Assembly (NCBI GenBank): GCA_902776765.1
Contig: CACYRP010000021.1
Span: 1-64,000, forward strand
Direction: 5' to 3'
Length of the DNA: 64,000 nucleotides
Source: Fibrobacter succinogenes
Lineage (GTDB): Bacteria > Fibrobacterota > Fibrobacteria > Fibrobacterales > Fibrobacteraceae
This document shows positions 63,501-64,000 of this stretch, in pieces. Position numbers and translations under genes: made by a program. Each line of letters opens with the position of its first letter. Positions within the stretch are counted from its first letter, which is position 1. The notes under the pieces are model-generated. The model was not told the DNA's origin. It did not search any database and worked only from the letters and a program-made list of their open reading frames with translations.

Positions 63501-64000
63501 CTACCTCGTCGTGCGCACCTTTGCCATCATGCCGTTTGCACGGTTGCGGATGATGCACACGCCCTGCACCTTCTTAGCTTGAGCACCATCACGCCAAAGG
63601 TTCTTCGCTTCGGCCATGTTGTGCGCCGTGATGCTAGTCACCTTCTTGCCGGTCAAGTCGAACACGTCGAAGCTCTTGAGAGAGGTCGTTTCCAAGCGGA
63701 ATCCCTTATGGAGTGCAATCGTCTCGTCGTCCGGGTCCCTGGCATCCTTGCCTGTCGCAAACTGAATGTAGTCGATGTCCATCCAGTCGCCGGTCACGGT
63801 AAAGCGGAGGATATGCTTACCAGCCGGGAGCTTCACATTCGCCTTCACCTTGCTGTAGTCGTCATAGTTTTCTTCGCCATCGTTCTTCGGGACAGCAATC
63901 GATTCCGTAATATCGTCGCCATCGATGGAGAGCTTAAAGCCAGAGGTCGCATTGGCAGAAGCCACCGCCGCAAACATCGTGTAGTCGCCATCCTTTTCGA
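63501..64000 (-). CDS. C-terminal end of a further CBM6 enzyme (cut by window edge)
   Basis: The last 166 codons of a protein whose catalytic domain lies outside. The visible part is the second half of a CBM6 (GDYTMFAAVASANATSGFKL, then MDIDYIQFATG) and the C-terminal module (FDVFDLTGKKVTSI, VCIIRNRANG), ending VRTTR. It is closest to the same region of the GH43 protein at 61082 in the C-terminal module and to the GH27 protein in the CBM6 half (ENYDDYSKVKANVKLPAGKH). The frame is open to the window edge. The enzyme class cannot be given. Confidence 0.9.
   Translation of the reverse strand, partial: EKDGDYTMFAAVASANATSGFKLSIDGDDITESIAVPKNDGEENYDDYSKVKANVKLPAGKHILRFTVTGDWMDIDYIQFATGKDARDPDDETIALHKGFRLETTSLKSFDVFDLTGKKVTSITAHNMAEAKNLWRDGAQAKKVQGVCIIRNRANGMMAKVRTTR

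Overview
The window looks like a chromosomal segment of Fibrobacter (F. succinogenes or a close relative). The evidence is a dense run of secreted plant-cell-wall enzymes. Nearly all of them carry a family 6 carbohydrate-binding module (CBM6) followed by a short basic C-terminal module ending in motifs like 'YDVFDMNGVRLGRM...GLYLLRS...VRIAR', which is a Fibrobacter signature. CBM6-bearing xylanase and acetyl-xylan-esterase clusters are described for F. succinogenes S85; I did not compare this window with any database.

Layout. 1-516: N-terminal part of ileS (minus strand). 517-1373: non-coding, with hairpin-rich repeats. 1374-4192: a sugar-type MFS transporter and a secreted polysaccharide deacetylase (plus strand). 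4270-6462: a GH8 glycanase. 6607-20345: a signalling island with three hybrid histidine kinases, two HD-GYP response regulators, one HPt protein and one membrane acyltransferase. None has a visible DNA-binding output domain. 20571-64000: the hemicellulase region, almost entirely on the minus strand: two GH10, GH5, GH95, GH2, four complete GH43, a beta-helix enzyme (GH141-like), GH27, two CE1, CE6, GH30_8, and the end of one more CBM6 protein. Together these would open acetylated, feruloylated glucuronoarabinoxylan carrying galactose and fucose side groups. No alpha-glucuronidase, obvious beta-xylosidase or SusCD pair is in the window. Embedded in this region are a type III toxin-antitoxin locus (41597-42256), an Rpn-type nuclease gene, and a duplicated two-gene module (secreted repeat protein plus 43-residue peptide), one copy of which has a one-base deletion.

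The most notable result is regulatory. Fifteen transcription units (GH8, fourteen in the hemicellulase region including one 23-codon mini-gene) share a 17-bp palindrome, consensus RTKGAY-N5-RTCMAY. It lies 42-43 bp upstream of a promoter-like element close to TAnnTTTA. The fixed spacing suggests one activator controlling the whole xylan regulon. The duplicated module and the toxin-antitoxin locus instead have ordinary TTGACA-17-TATNNT promoters and no such palindrome.

Non-coding gaps also hold at least three families of structured repeats whose stems differ between copies but stay base-paired, while the flanking or loop sequences are conserved.
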